Assembly (NCBI RefSeq): GCF_900114375.1
Contig: NZ_FOSV01000019.1
Location: 1 to 64,000 of the forward strand
Source of the DNA: Methylorubrum salsuginis
GTDB taxonomy: Bacteria > Pseudomonadota > Alphaproteobacteria > Rhizobiales > Beijerinckiaceae
Reading direction: 5' to 3'
Length of the DNA: 64,000 nucleotides
Positions within the stretch are counted from its first letter, which is position 1; every line of letters begins with the position of its first letter. A program made the translations under genes and the position numbers. Positions 38,203 to 46,605 of this stretch are shown piece after piece. The notes under the pieces are model-generated. The model did not search any database, was not told the origin of the DNA, and saw only the letters and a list, made by a program, of their open reading frames with translations.

Positions 38203-38805
38203 ATGCAGCGTCTCACCTCGGTCTGCGTCTATTGCGGCTCTGGCTTCGGCGGCGATCCCGCCTTCACCGAGGCCGCCCGGACGCTCGGCGCCGCTCTCGG
38301 CCACGCGGGCATCCGACTCGTCTATGGCGGCGGCAATGTCGGCCTCATGGGCACCGTGGCGCAGGCGGCGCTGGATGCCGGCGGCCATGTCACCGGCATC
38401 ATCCCGGACTTCCTGAAGTCGCGCGAGCGCATGCTCGACGCGATTCAGGAGACCATCGTGGTCTCCGACATGCACACCCGCAAGAAGCTGATGTTCGACC
38501 GCGCCGACGCCTTCGTCGCGCTGCCCGGCGGCATCGGCACGCTGGAGGAGTTGGTGGAGCAGATGACCTGGGCGCAGCTCGGCCAGCACGCCAAGCCGAT
38601 CCTGCTCCTGTCGGTGAACGGCTTCTGGGATCCGCTCATCACCCTGCTCGACCACATGCGCGGCCTCGGCTTCATCCGCGAGGGCCTCGACCTCAACTAC
38701 ATCGTGGGGAACGATCCGGCCGCGGCGGTGGAGCTGTTGCGCAGGGCGCTCGCCGAGGCCGAGCCCGCTCCGCAATCCGATGCCCTGATCGCCAAGCGCT
38801 TCTGA
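38203..38805 (+). CDS. LOG-family protein (TIGR00730), possible cytokinin riboside 5'-monophosphate phosphoribohydrolase
   Basis: A 200-residue Rossmann-fold enzyme with the two defining motifs, YGGGNVGLMGTVAQAAL (about 43-59) and ALPGGIGTLEELVEQ (about 106-120, the PGGxGTxxE active loop). LOG proteins release adenine-type bases from nucleoside 5'-monophosphates; plant-associated methylobacteria do make cytokinins, but many LOG homologues have housekeeping roles. A Shine-Dalgarno GGGAGGGG precedes the ATG. It is followed after 10 bases by a methyltransferase gene, a likely operon. Confidence 0.92.
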   Translation: MQRLTSVCVYCGSGFGGDPAFTEAARTLGAALGHAGIRLVYGGGNVGLMGTVAQAALDAGGHVTGIIPDFLKSRERMLDAIQETIVVSDMHTRKKLMFDRADAFVALPGGIGTLEELVEQMTWAQLGQHAKPILLLSVNGFWDPLITLLDHMRGLGFIREGLDLNYIVGNDPAAAVELLRRALAEAEPAPQSDALIAKRF

Positions 38806-38815
38806 GCCCGGCCCC

Positions 38816-39601
38816 ATGGACGCGACCGACCAGACGCTGTTCGGCCCGCATAAGGGCCTGCATTACGAGCAATTCCTCGCCCGCCTGTCGCGGAATGCGG
38901 CGGTGGAGCGCTACCTCGAGATCGGCGTCGCCCGCGGCGCCGTGTTCGCGCAGGTCGCCTGCCGCCACGGCATCGGAGTGGACCCGGAATTCACGCTCAC
39001 GGCCAACATCGCGGCCAACAAGACACGTGTGTCGCTCTATCAGGTGATGAGCGACGTGTTCTTCCGGCATCTGCGCCTGCGCCGCGATCTCGGCGGTCGC
39101 ATCGACCTCGCGTTCCTCGACGGCATGCACCTGTTCGAGTTCCTGCTGCGCGACGTGATGAACACCGAGGCGATCAGCCGGCGCGATTCGATCCTCTGCC
39201 TGCACGATTGCCTGCCCCTCGCCGCGCCGATGGCCGAGCGCGATCCGATGCGGGCGCAAGCGCGCAGCCAGGGCACCCCTTACGCAAACTGGTGGACCGG
39301 CGATGTCTGGAAGGTGGTGCCGATCCTGGCCAAGTACCGGCCCGACCTGACCGTCATGCTGGTCGATGCCGCCCCCACCGGCCTCGTGGTGATCACCGGG
39401 CTCGATCCGTCGTCGAAGGTGCTCAAGAAGAACTACGACGCGATCGTCCGCGCGTTTTCGGAGATGCCGAACGACGCCGACGGCATCGCCCGGATGTACG
39501 CCGCCCATACCCTGGTGCCCGCCGAGGAGGCCCTCCGGCGGCTTAGCGGCCGGTCGTATCGGCACGGGCGCGGCGGTTTCCTGAGGCGCCTCGTCGGCTG
39601 A
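38816..39601 (+). CDS. SAM-dependent methyltransferase-like protein
   Basis: A 261-residue protein resembling small class I methyltransferases of the 'class I SAM, family 24' kind. Motif I is RYLEIGVARGAVFAQVACRH (about 32-51), followed by GIGVDPEF and IDLAFLDGMHLFEFLLRDVM (motif IV-like), then CLHDCLPLAAPMAER. The Gly-rich loop is GVARG rather than GxGxG. Function and substrate are unknown. It follows the LOG-family gene by 10 bases, so the two are co-transcribed, and is convergent with rpsD across a shared hairpin. Confidence 0.75.
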   Translation: MDATDQTLFGPHKGLHYEQFLARLSRNAAVERYLEIGVARGAVFAQVACRHGIGVDPEFTLTANIAANKTRVSLYQVMSDVFFRHLRLRRDLGGRIDLAFLDGMHLFEFLLRDVMNTEAISRRDSILCLHDCLPLAAPMAERDPMRAQARSQGTPYANWWTGDVWKVVPILAKYRPDLTVMLVDAAPTGLVVITGLDPSSKVLKKNYDAIVRAFSEMPNDADGIARMYAAHTLVPAEEALRRLSGRSYRHGRGGFLRRLVG

Positions 39602-39624
39602 GAGGTCACCACAGCCCCAACGAG

Positions 39625-39656
39625 AAAGGGCCGCCCCGAGGGGCGGCCCTTTCCGT
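39625..39656. terminator. bidirectional terminator between methyltransferase and rpsD
   Basis: A 13-bp stem aaagggccgcccc (39625-39637) with ggggcggcccttt (after a GAG loop, to about 39653) carries A-rich and T-rich flanks on its two sides. It follows the methyltransferase stop by about 23 bases and the rpsD stop, so it can act for both convergent genes. Confidence 0.8.
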
Positions 39657-39679
39657 ATCCGGACGAGGCCCGGAGCGAA

Positions 39680-40297
39680 TTAGCGCGAGTAGAACTCGAC
39701 CACGAGGTTCGGTTCCATCTGGACCGGGTAGGGCACCTCGGACAGGCCGGGGATGCGGGTCACGCGGGCGGTCATCTTCTGATGATCGACCTCGATGTAG
39801 TCCGGCACGTCGCGCTCGGAGAGCTGCGAGGCCACGACGACGATCTCGAGCTGGCGGGAGGCTTCCTTCACCTCGATCAGGTCGCCGACCTTGACCTGGT
39901 AGCTCGGGATGTTGACCCGGCGACCGTTGACCTTGACGTGGCCGTGGTTGACGAACTGGCGCGCGGCGAACGGGGTCGCGACGAACTTCGAGCGGTACAC
40001 CACCGCGTCGAGGCGGCGCTCCAGCAGGCCGATCAGGTTCTCGCCCGAGTCGCCACGCAGGCGGATCGCCTCGGCGTAATAGCGACGGAACTGCTTCTCG
40101 GTGATGTTGCCGTAATAGCCCTTGAGCTTCTGCTTGGCGCGCAGCTGCGTGCCGAAGTCGCTCATCTTGCCCTTGCGGCGCTGGCCGTGCTGGCCGGGGC
40201 CGTACTCGCGGCGGTTCACGGGGCTCTTCGGGCGGCCCCAGATGTTCTGGCCCATGCGGCGATCGAGCTTGTGCTTCGCCTGGACGCGTTTGGACAT
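39680..40297 (-). CDS. rpsD: 30S ribosomal protein S4
   Basis: A 205-residue primary 16S rRNA-binding protein. It begins [20 protein letters not shown], contains the S4 family block [20 protein letters not shown], and the S4 RNA-binding domain [20 protein letters not shown] with [17 protein letters not shown] and YEIEV-like end [15 protein letters not shown]. Unlike in E. coli it is not in the alpha operon; it stands alone, as is common in alphaproteobacteria. Its leader contains a GC-rich hairpin with a T-run. A shared terminator follows. Confidence 0.97.
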   Translation of the reverse strand: MSKRVQAKHKLDRRMGQNIWGRPKSPVNRREYGPGQHGQRRKGKMSDFGTQLRAKQKLKGYYGNITEKQFRRYYAEAIRLRGDSGENLIGLLERRLDAVVYRSKFVATPFAARQFVNHGHVKVNGRRVNIPSYQVKVGDLIEVKEASRQLEIVVVASQLSERDVPDYIEVDHQKMTARVTRIPGLSEVPYPVQMEPNLVVEFYSR

Positions 40298-40406
40298 TCG
40301 CTGTTCCTCTGGAACAAGACTTTGAGGAACGCGCCCTCCTTTCCCTCATCGCGGCCGGAGCCTTCGAGGGCGACAGAGCGGACGTTGCCGCTCGCGGGTG
40401 CGCATG

Positions 40407-40438
40407 AAAACGACGCGGGGCCCCGCTGAGGAGCCCCG
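40407..40438 (-). promoter_or_regulatory. possible attenuator hairpin in the rpsD leader
   Basis: On the minus strand the stem CGGGGC...GCCCCG (40438-40433 with 40421-40416) is followed by CGTCG and TTTT (40410-40407), about 110 bases before the rpsD ATG. It looks like a terminator-type hairpin placed inside the leader. Whether it is regulatory or ends an upstream transcript is unknown. Confidence 0.35.
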
Positions 40439-40589
40439 TTCGTGACGGCCTGCTAGACCAGATGGGTCCTGGCGTCAATTCCGGCGTGTCACCGGATCGT
40501 CAGGGACGAGACATCGTCACGCTTCGTTAACCCTCGTATCGCCTGAATCGCGCCCAAAGATTCATCCGTTACCCGGAGAACGCCCGACC

Positions 40590-41786
40590 ATGCCGACGCC
40601 GACAGCCCGCGCCAGCCTGATCGCCCTCACCCTCGCCGCAGGTCTGTCCGCCGTTCCGGCGCGGGCCGATTTCCAGTCCTGCCTTGCCGGCATCCAGGCG
40701 CAGGCGGCGGGAGCCGGCGTCTCGGCCCAGACGTTCCGGGCGGCGACCAGCGGGATCGCTTACGACGACAAGGTGATCGAGCTGTCCCAGGCGCAGCCCG
40801 AGTTCAAGACGCCGATCTGGGACTACATGTCGGCGCTGGTCGACGAGGAACGGGTCGAGGACGGGCGCGCGGCGATGCGCCAGCACGCCCAGGCGCTCGC
40901 CAACGCCGAGGCCCGCTACGGCGTCGATCGCCACACCATCGCCGCCGTGTGGGGCGTCGAGTCGAATTTCGGCAAGAACCTCGGCAAGATGCCGCTGGTC
41001 CAGTCGCTGGCCACGCTCGCCTGCTCGGGCAACCGCCGCCGCGACTTCTTTCGCGGTGAACTCATCGCCACCCTGAAGATCATCGAGCGGGGCGACATCG
41101 AGGCCTCGCGGCTGACCGGCTCCTGGGCCGGCGCCTTCGGCCAGACCCAGTTCATGCCGACCACCTACCAGCGCCTGGCCGTCGACGGCGACGGCGACGG
41201 GCGGCGCGATGTGGTCGATTCGGTGGCCGATGCGGTGGCCTCGACCGCCAACTTCCTGCGGGTCGCCAAATGGTCGAACGGCCAACCCTGGGGCTACGAG
41301 GTGAAGCTGCCGCGCGGCTTTAACGTCGGGGCGGCGGGCCGCAAGAACAAGCACGCCGTCGGCCATTGGGCCTCGCTCGGCGTCACCCGCATCGACGGAC
41401 GCCCGCTGACCGGCGAGGGCCCCGCCGGCATCATTGCGCCCGCCGGCATCGACGGCCCGGCCTTCCTCGTCACGAAGAACTTCGACGCGATCTACTCCTA
41501 CAACGCCGCCGAATCCTACGGGCTGGCCATCGCTGTCCTGTCCGACCGCCTGCGCGGGCGCCCCGGCGTCCAGGCCGACTGGCCGACCGACGATCCGCCG
41601 CTGTCGCGGGCCGAGCGCCGCGACCTGCAATCGCGCCTGATCGCCCGCGGCTACGATGTCGGCGAGCCGGACGGCAAGGTCGGCTCGAAGACCCGCGAGG
41701 CGATCAAGGACATCGAGCGCCAGCTCGGCATGCCGGCCACCGGCCGACCGGGCGGCAAGGTGCTGGCGGCGCTCCGGCGGGGGTGA
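40590..41786 (+). CDS. lytic murein transglycosylase, MltB-like, with peptidoglycan-binding domain
   Basis: A 398-residue exported enzyme that cleaves the glycan strand to 1,6-anhydromuropeptides. A signal peptide (LIALTLAAGLSAVPARA) is followed by the MltB/SLT2 domain (about 28-320). It has the catalytic Glu in WGVESNFGKNLGK, the helix CSGNRRRDFFRGELIATL, and GSWAGAFGQTQFMPTTYQRL. The C-terminal domain (about 330-395) is a PG_binding_1 module (RRDLQSRLIARGYDVGEPDG and GSKTREAIKDIERQLG). This two-domain design is the usual alphaproteobacterial form. Confidence 0.93.
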   Translation: MPTPTARASLIALTLAAGLSAVPARADFQSCLAGIQAQAAGAGVSAQTFRAATSGIAYDDKVIELSQAQPEFKTPIWDYMSALVDEERVEDGRAAMRQHAQALANAEARYGVDRHTIAAVWGVESNFGKNLGKMPLVQSLATLACSGNRRRDFFRGELIATLKIIERGDIEASRLTGSWAGAFGQTQFMPTTYQRLAVDGDGDGRRDVVDSVADAVASTANFLRVAKWSNGQPWGYEVKLPRGFNVGAAGRKNKHAVGHWASLGVTRIDGRPLTGEGPAGIIAPAGIDGPAFLVTKNFDAIYSYNAAESYGLAIAVLSDRLRGRPGVQADWPTDDPPLSRAERRDLQSRLIARGYDVGEPDGKVGSKTREAIKDIERQLGMPATGRPGGKVLAALRRG

Positions 41787-41844
41787 CGGTGCCGGCGGCC
41801 CCGCCGCCCCGGCACTCGGAAATAATGATGCGAAAACAGACGCC

Positions 41845-41885
41845 CATCCCACCGTGACGGATCCGATATCCGTCACGGTGGGATG
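41845..41885. repeat. 18-bp perfect inverted repeat after the lytic transglycosylase
   Basis: Arms catcccaccgtgacggat (41845-41862) and atccgtcacggtgggatg (41868-41885) pair over 18 bp with a 5-base loop. It lies about 58 bases after the stop of the + strand gene. There is no T-run, so it is not a classical terminator, and it is followed by the separate rplS terminator. Confidence 0.6.
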
Positions 41886-41908
41886 GCGCGCTGCCTCGTG
41901 CCGGAAAT

Positions 41909-41947
41909 GAAGAAGCCCGCCCCGAGCATCTCGGAGCGGGCTTCTTC
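41909..41947 (-). terminator. terminator of rplS
   Basis: Arms gaagaagcccgc (41909-41920) and gcgggcttcttc (41936-41947) pair over 12 bp around a 15-base inner segment that itself folds (cccgagcatctcgga). It lies about 47 bases after the rplS stop on the minus strand, in convergent position with the lytic transglycosylase. Confidence 0.7.
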
Positions 41948-41993
41948 GGTCACGGACGGCTCCCGCTGGCGCGGGAGCCGTATTCCGATCGAA

Positions 41994-42398
41994 TCACTCG
42001 GCGGCGGCAGGCGCCTTCTTCTCGGCCTTGCCGGCCTTGTCGGCGCGGTCGTTGCGCTCGACGATACGGGCGGACTTACCGCGGCGGTCGCGCAGGTAGT
42101 AAAGCTTGGCGCGACGGACCTTGCCGCGACGGACCACCTTGATCGAATCGATCATCGGGGAGTGCACGGGGAACACGCGCTCCACGCCCTCGCCGTAGGA
42201 GATCTTGCGGACGGTGAAGTTCTCGTTGAGGCCGCCGCCGGCGCGGGCGATGCAGACACCCTCATAGGCCTGGACGCGGGTGCGCTCGCCTTCCTTCACG
42301 CGGACGTTCACGATCACGGTGTCGCCCGGCTCGAAATCCGGGATGGTCTTGTTGAGACGGGCGATCTCTTCCCGCTCGAGCTGCTCGATGACGTTCAT
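41994..42398 (-). CDS. rplS: 50S ribosomal protein L19
   Basis: A 134-residue ribosomal protein at the 30S-50S interface. The family blocks [60 protein letters not shown] and [20 protein letters not shown] are complete, with an alphaproteobacterial Lys/Ala tail. The ATG at 42398 is chosen over an extension at 42431. It is not next to trmD or rimM in this window; a different gene lies upstream. Its own terminator follows. Confidence 0.97.
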   Translation of the reverse strand: MNVIEQLEREEIARLNKTIPDFEPGDTVIVNVRVKEGERTRVQAYEGVCIARAGGGLNENFTVRKISYGEGVERVFPVHSPMIDSIKVVRRGKVRRAKLYYLRDRRGKSARIVERNDRADKAGKAEKKAPAAAE

Positions 42399-42478
42399 GG
42401 TAAACTCCGGCCGTTGCGCCCCACCGGTCAAGGCCGGGCGTCAGGATTTCGGCATCCTGTTGTGAGTTGGGCCGCCGT

Positions 42479-43015
42479 CTAACCGATGTCGGCCGTGTTG
42501 TCGATGGCCTCCTCCGGCGCCGCGCGCAGCCAGCGCTGCATGTGCGGGAAGGGCAAGGCGCCGCGGGCCTCCGCCGTCGCCCCGTCGTAGGTCAGCCCCA
42601 TCCATTGCAGCAGGGGCAGGCCGGGGGCGGTGCCGGCGCCGAACAGCTCGGCGAACCACGTCGAGGCACCGCGATAGCCGCCCGCGTGAAACACCACCTC
42701 GGGGTCGAGCCGCAGATGCGTCAGCGCCGCCCAGGACCACGCGATGGCGGCGATCTCGTCGCCCATGTTCTGGCTGATGTCGAGGCTGCGCCGCGCCCGC
42801 ACCGCCGGGGTCATCACCGCGATGTGGCCGGCCTCGTGCAGGAGGTCGCCCGGATAGGTCATGCGCGATTCGTCCACGAGCAGGCGCCTGCACTCGATGC
42901 GGATGCCCGGAACGAAGCAGCGCCCCGGCAGGTCGGCGGGCTCGACCGGGATGCCGATGCCGCACAGGAAGGCGGCGATGCGCGCGGTCTGCGGATCGGC
43001 AAAGGCGGTATCCAT
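42479..43015 (-). CDS. hypothetical protein with HExxH motif
   Basis: A 178-residue cytosolic protein of unknown function. The segment GDLLHEAGHIAVMTPAVRAR (about 57-75) contains HEAGH, the two zinc His and catalytic Glu pattern of metallopeptidases (the family form HExxH), and a possible third ligand is not obvious further on. The N-terminal part (CFVPGIRIECRRLLVDESRM) and a Trp/His-rich C-terminal part (GTAPGLPLLQWMGLTYDG) are conserved-looking but unrecognised. It lies 80 bases upstream of rplS on the same strand, so it may be co-transcribed with it. Peptidase activity is only an inference from the motif. Confidence 0.55.
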   Translation of the reverse strand: MDTAFADPQTARIAAFLCGIGIPVEPADLPGRCFVPGIRIECRRLLVDESRMTYPGDLLHEAGHIAVMTPAVRARRSLDISQNMGDEIAAIAWSWAALTHLRLDPEVVFHAGGYRGASTWFAELFGAGTAPGLPLLQWMGLTYDGATAEARGALPFPHMQRWLRAAPEEAIDNTADIG

Positions 43016-43202
43016 GGCGAATCGCGTCAGAGGAGCAGGAAGCCCATCCTGCAACCGCGATCGCCCGCGATCAACGCGGGGAGCGCGGTTGAGAATCCAT
43101 GCGCCCCGGTCCACATGGAAAGCGGCAGCGGACACTCCCAAAAAGCCCGCTGCCGTTCCCGGCCGGCCTTGAACCGGCGCCAGCGGACACGAGGATTTTT
43201 CC

Positions 43203-43772
43203 ATGTTCATCCAGACCGAAGCCACGCCGAACCCCGCTACCCTGAAGTTCCTGCCCGGCCGCGTCGTGCTGCCCGAGGGCACCTTCGAGGCCCGCGACGC
43301 CGCCGGCGCCGAGCGCTCGCCGCTCGCCTCCGCCCTGTTCGCGGTGCCCGGCGTCTCCGGCGTCTATTTCGGGCACGACTTCATCTCGGTGACGAAGACC
43401 GAGGGCGTGAACGAGTGGCCGCAGGTGAAGCCCGCCGTGCTCGGCGCGATCATGGACCACTTCCAGTCCGGCCGCCCGGTGCTGGAAGCCGGCGCGGTGC
43501 TGGAGGAGGACGACACGGCGGACGAGTTCTACGACGAGGCCGACCACGACACCGTCGTCACCATCAAGGACCTGCTGGAGACCCGCGTGCGCCCGGCGGT
43601 GGCGGGCGATGGCGGCGACATCACCTTCCGGGGGTTTCGCGACGGCATCGTCTATCTGGAGATGAAGGGCGCCTGCTCGGGCTGCCCGTCCTCCACCGCG
43701 ACCCTGCGGCAGGGCGTCCAGAACCTGTTTCGCCACTTCCTCCCCTCGGTCCGCGAGGTTCAGGCGGTCTGA
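43203..43772 (+). CDS. NifU/NfuA-type Fe-S scaffold protein
   Basis: A 189-residue Fe-S cluster carrier. The N-terminal Nfu_N domain (MFIQTEATPNPATLKFLPGR) and the C-terminal NifU domain with the cluster-binding CSGCPSSTATL (CxxC) are intact; VRPAVAGDGGDITFRGF precedes the motif. Alphaproteobacterial Nfu proteins of this design deliver 4Fe-4S clusters to enzymes such as MiaB, which lies nearby. It is divergent from the HExxH gene. A possible link with the tsaB-rimI group is a conserved gene order. Confidence 0.93.
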   Translation: MFIQTEATPNPATLKFLPGRVVLPEGTFEARDAAGAERSPLASALFAVPGVSGVYFGHDFISVTKTEGVNEWPQVKPAVLGAIMDHFQSGRPVLEAGAVLEEDDTADEFYDEADHDTVVTIKDLLETRVRPAVAGDGGDITFRGFRDGIVYLEMKGACSGCPSSTATLRQGVQNLFRHFLPSVREVQAV

Positions 43773-43953
43773 TCCGGCTGGCGCATCGGCAACACCCCCG
43801 CGGCTTCCTGGGGAGGCCGCGGCCGGACGCGCTGACGAGGCCGGGCTTTTCGGCTTAGAGTGAGCCGAACGGGACGCCGGCCGGCGTTCCGGTCAGGTTT
43901 CATGGAAAAACCGGCGGAGGGTCCCAAAAGCCCCCGTCGGCGGGTGTGACGGT
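43773..43953. other. 181-base gap between nfu and tsaB
   Basis: The gap holds two GC-rich palindromes, for example gacgccggccggcgttc near 43874, and no ORF. It probably contains the end of the nfu transcript and the promoter of the tsaB operon, but I cannot assign -35/-10 boxes. Confidence 0.3.
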
Positions 43954-44634
43954 TTGCGGATCCTTGCCATCGATACGGCGCTCGACGCCTGCGCCGCCTG
44001 CATCGCCACCGATGCGAGCGACGACCTGCTGGCCGAGGAATCGATGCCGCTCGATCGCGGCCATGCCGAGGCGCTGCTGCCGCTGATCGAGCGGGTGATG
44101 GCGCGGATCGACGGCGGCTTCGCCAGCCTGTCGCGGGTGGCCGTCACGGTCGGGCCGGGCAGCTATACCGGTCTGCGGGTCGGGCTGTCGGCGGCACGCG
44201 CCGTCGGGCTCGCCGCGGGCATCCCGGTCGTCGGCGTCACGACGCTCTCCGCCCTGTTGGCGCCGCAACTGGCCCTCGACGGCGAGGCACTGATCGCCGC
44301 CGCCATCGATGCGCGCCACGGCGCCGTCTATCTCCAGGCCATGAGCGTGGCCGAGGGCGTGGTGATCCCGCCGCAGCACGTGTCGCTGGCCGATGCCGTG
44401 GCCCTCCTCGGGCGCCGCCGCACGCTGATGACCGGCACGGGTGCCGCGGTGCTCGCCGCCGCCGCCACGGAAGCCGGCCTGTCCGTCGAGGTCGCCGCCA
44501 CCGGCGCGCCGCAGATCGCCTGGGTCGCCTCCCTCGGCCTCGTGGCCGACCCGGCGCAGGCCCTGCCGCGCCCCCTCTACCTTCGCGGGCCGGATGCCCG
44601 GCCGCAGGATCACGCCAGGATCGCGCGGGCATGA
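43954..44634 (+). CDS. tsaB: tRNA threonylcarbamoyladenosine biosynthesis protein TsaB
   Basis: A 226-residue ASKHA-fold partner of TsaD for the t6A37 modification of ANN-reading tRNAs. It begins MRILAIDTALDACAACIATD at a TTG start and contains the family segments TVGPGSYTGLRVGLSAARAV and IDARHGAVYLQAMS. The stop overlaps the rimI ATG by 4 bases (ATGA), so translation is probably coupled. Confidence 0.95.
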   Translation: MRILAIDTALDACAACIATDASDDLLAEESMPLDRGHAEALLPLIERVMARIDGGFASLSRVAVTVGPGSYTGLRVGLSAARAVGLAAGIPVVGVTTLSALLAPQLALDGEALIAAAIDARHGAVYLQAMSVAEGVVIPPQHVSLADAVALLGRRRTLMTGTGAAVLAAAATEAGLSVEVAATGAPQIAWVASLGLVADPAQALPRPLYLRGPDARPQDHARIARA

Positions 44635-45152
44635 ACCGGCCCCTCTCCCCGTTCTGGGCTCTCGACTGGTGGTCGGCGTGGTGGGACGCCTGGGGCTCGA
44701 CGCCCTACGTCGCCCCTTTGCGCGACGCCGGCCAGGCGCCGGCCCTGGAGGCGCTCCACGCCACCGCCTTCGCCCGCCCCTGGGCCGCCCACGAATTCGA
44801 GCGGATGCTGTGCGAGCGCTCGACCGAGGCCCATGCCCTGCGCCGTGGCGGCTCGGTGATCGGCTTCGTGCTCTCCCGCAAGGCGGCGGACGAGGCCGAG
44901 ATCCTTACCATCGTGCTCGCCCCTTCCGTCCGCGGCGGCGGCCACAGCCACCGGCTCCTGCGCGAGCACATGAATGCGCTGGCCTTTTCCGGCATCCGCA
45001 CGGTCCATCTCGAGGTGGACGAGGGCAACGCTCCGGCGCTCAAGCTCTACACCCGGGCCGGCTTCGTGAAGATCGGCGAGCGCAAGGGCTATTATCCCCT
45101 GCCCAACGGCAGCCGGGCGACCGCACTGACCATGAGCGCGGCGCTCGCGTGA
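44631..45152 (+). CDS. rimI: ribosomal protein S18-alanine N-acetyltransferase-like (RimI)
   Basis: A 173-residue GNAT acetyltransferase. After a short Trp-rich N-terminus (WALDWWSAWWDAWG) come the GNAT motifs: EILTIVLAPSVRGGGHSHRL (acetyl-CoA loop R/Q-x-x-G-x-G/A) and HLEVDEGNAPALKLYTRAGF followed by GERKGYYPLPNG, typical of RimI. It overlaps tsaB by 4 bases. The unusual Trp-rich start is not part of the standard RimI fold and may be an extension. The gene order tsaB-rimI-plsC is conserved. Confidence 0.9.
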   Translation: MNRPLSPFWALDWWSAWWDAWGSTPYVAPLRDAGQAPALEALHATAFARPWAAHEFERMLCERSTEAHALRRGGSVIGFVLSRKAADEAEILTIVLAPSVRGGGHSHRLLREHMNALAFSGIRTVHLEVDEGNAPALKLYTRAGFVKIGERKGYYPLPNGSRATALTMSAALA

Positions 45153-45171
45153 TCGGCCCGATCTCCGCCCG

Positions 45172-46041
45172 ATGACCCGGCTCGGCATCGGCCTGCGGCT
45201 GGCGCTCCAGGCGCTGGCCTTCGTGCTCCTCATTGCCCCCCAATGGTTCAGCCTGCGCTTCGGGCGCGGACGGCTCGCCGCGCGCCTCCCGGTCTGGTTC
45301 CACCGGCTGTTTCTGCGCCTGTTCTCGGTGCGGGTGACGCAGAGCGGCACGCCGCCGCCGCCGGGGGAACCGGCTCTGGTGTTGTCCAACCACGTGTCCT
45401 GGCTCGACATCGTCGCGCTCGGCTCGCTGCGCCCGCTCTCCTTCGTGGCGAAGTCCGAGATCGAGGGCTGGCCGGTGATCGGCACGCTGGCCAGACTCCA
45501 GCGGACGGTGTTCATCGAGCGCGCGAAGCGGGCGGCCACGGCCTCCGTCAACGCCACCGTCGGCGAGCGGCTCGCCAACGGCGACCTGATCGTGCTGTTC
45601 GCCGAGGGCACCACGGGAGACGGGCTGCACCTGCTGCCGTTCCGCTCCTCGCTCGTCGGGGCCGCCCGCGCGGCGCTCGCCGCCGAGACCGGGGGGCTCG
45701 CCCGCATCCGGCTGCAGCCGCTGGCGTTGAGCTATGTCCGCCGCAACGGCCTGCCGGTGACGCGGGCCGAGCGTCCCGAGATCGCGTGGTACGGCGACAT
45801 GGAACTGGCGCCCCATCTCGGTCTGTTTGCGACCCGCGGGCCCATCGACGTCCACGTCGCCTGGGGTCCGCCGATCGCCTTCGACGCCGCCACGGACCGC
45901 AAGCAGGCCACCGCCCAGGCCGAGGCGGCGGTGCGGCGGGCGTTGCGCGAGACGCGGGGCGGGATGGGTCCGGTGCGGCCCGCGACGGCGCCGGCGCACG
46001 AGGGGGCGGACGTGTCGGCGCCGGGGATCGCGGCGGTGTAG
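45172..46041 (+). CDS. 1-acyl-sn-glycerol-3-phosphate acyltransferase-like
   Basis: A 289-residue membrane-associated PlsC-type acyltransferase for phosphatidic acid or lyso-lipid remodelling. The catalytic NHVSWLDIV (NHxxxxD) is at about 73-81, followed by the glycerol-3-phosphate pocket FAEGTTGDGLHLLPFRSSLVG (FPEGTxS form). Two hydrophobic helices lie at the N-terminus. It is 19 bases downstream of rimI, within the tsaB operon. A TonB-like Ala/Pro tail completes the C-terminus. Precise substrate specificity cannot be told. Confidence 0.9.
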   Translation: MTRLGIGLRLALQALAFVLLIAPQWFSLRFGRGRLAARLPVWFHRLFLRLFSVRVTQSGTPPPPGEPALVLSNHVSWLDIVALGSLRPLSFVAKSEIEGWPVIGTLARLQRTVFIERAKRAATASVNATVGERLANGDLIVLFAEGTTGDGLHLLPFRSSLVGAARAALAAETGGLARIRLQPLALSYVRRNGLPVTRAERPEIAWYGDMELAPHLGLFATRGPIDVHVAWGPPIAFDAATDRKQATAQAEAAVRRALRETRGGMGPVRPATAPAHEGADVSAPGIAAV

Positions 46042-46059
46042 CGGTTTGCCGGTGCGGCC

Positions 46060-46500
46060 TCAGCCCGCCACCGGAAACGTCGCCGCCTGTCCGTGGGTCA
46101 CGCCCGCCTCGTCCACGAGTTGCCACACGATGCCGTCGGTGATCGGGAAGCGCCGGCCCGATTTGGCGATGCGGATGCCGCTGTAATCCGCCACGAACCC
46201 GTCGCGGGCGACGGCGTCGAGCAGGCGCTGGCGCTCGGCCCGCTCCGGCGCCTCCGCCGAGAACCGCGAGGGTAGGCCGACGATCTCGTCCCAGTCGTAG
46301 CCGAAGGCGGCCTGCGCCGCCCGGTTGGCGTAGACGAACAGCGGGTCGGCGGACGTGTCGTGGGCCAACACCGCGAAGGGCGCCTCCGCGTAGAGCCAAT
46401 CCGGCCCGAGCCCCGGCTCGGCGACGAGCGGGCGGCCGACGAGGCGCCGGAAGCTGCCGGTCAGCAGGTTGAAGAAGTGAAAATCGCTTCGCCGATTCAT
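46060..46500 (-). CDS. MEKHLA-domain (PAS-like) protein
   Basis: A 146-residue cytosolic protein. It matches the MEKHLA domain, a PAS-like sensor module first known from plant HD-ZIP III proteins: EAPFAVLAHDTSADPLFVYA, NRAAQAAFGYDWDEIVGLPS, RFSAEAPERAERQRLLDAVA and YSGIRIAKSGRRFPITDGIV. There is no output domain. The ATG at 46500 was used. It is convergent with plsC and divergent from the PH-like membrane gene, and interrupts the usual plsC-miaB neighbourhood. Confidence 0.8.
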   Translation of the reverse strand: MNRRSDFHFFNLLTGSFRRLVGRPLVAEPGLGPDWLYAEAPFAVLAHDTSADPLFVYANRAAQAAFGYDWDEIVGLPSRFSAEAPERAERQRLLDAVARDGFVADYSGIRIAKSGRRFPITDGIVWQLVDEAGVTHGQAATFPVAG

Positions 46501-46605
46501 GAGGACTTTACCCTCCCACCTCGAAAGCCCGCCAACACTGCGCGCTGCAATTGACACGATCTGAAGCGCCTGCGATCACAGCGTGTATCAGGTCGGAATA
46601 TTTCA

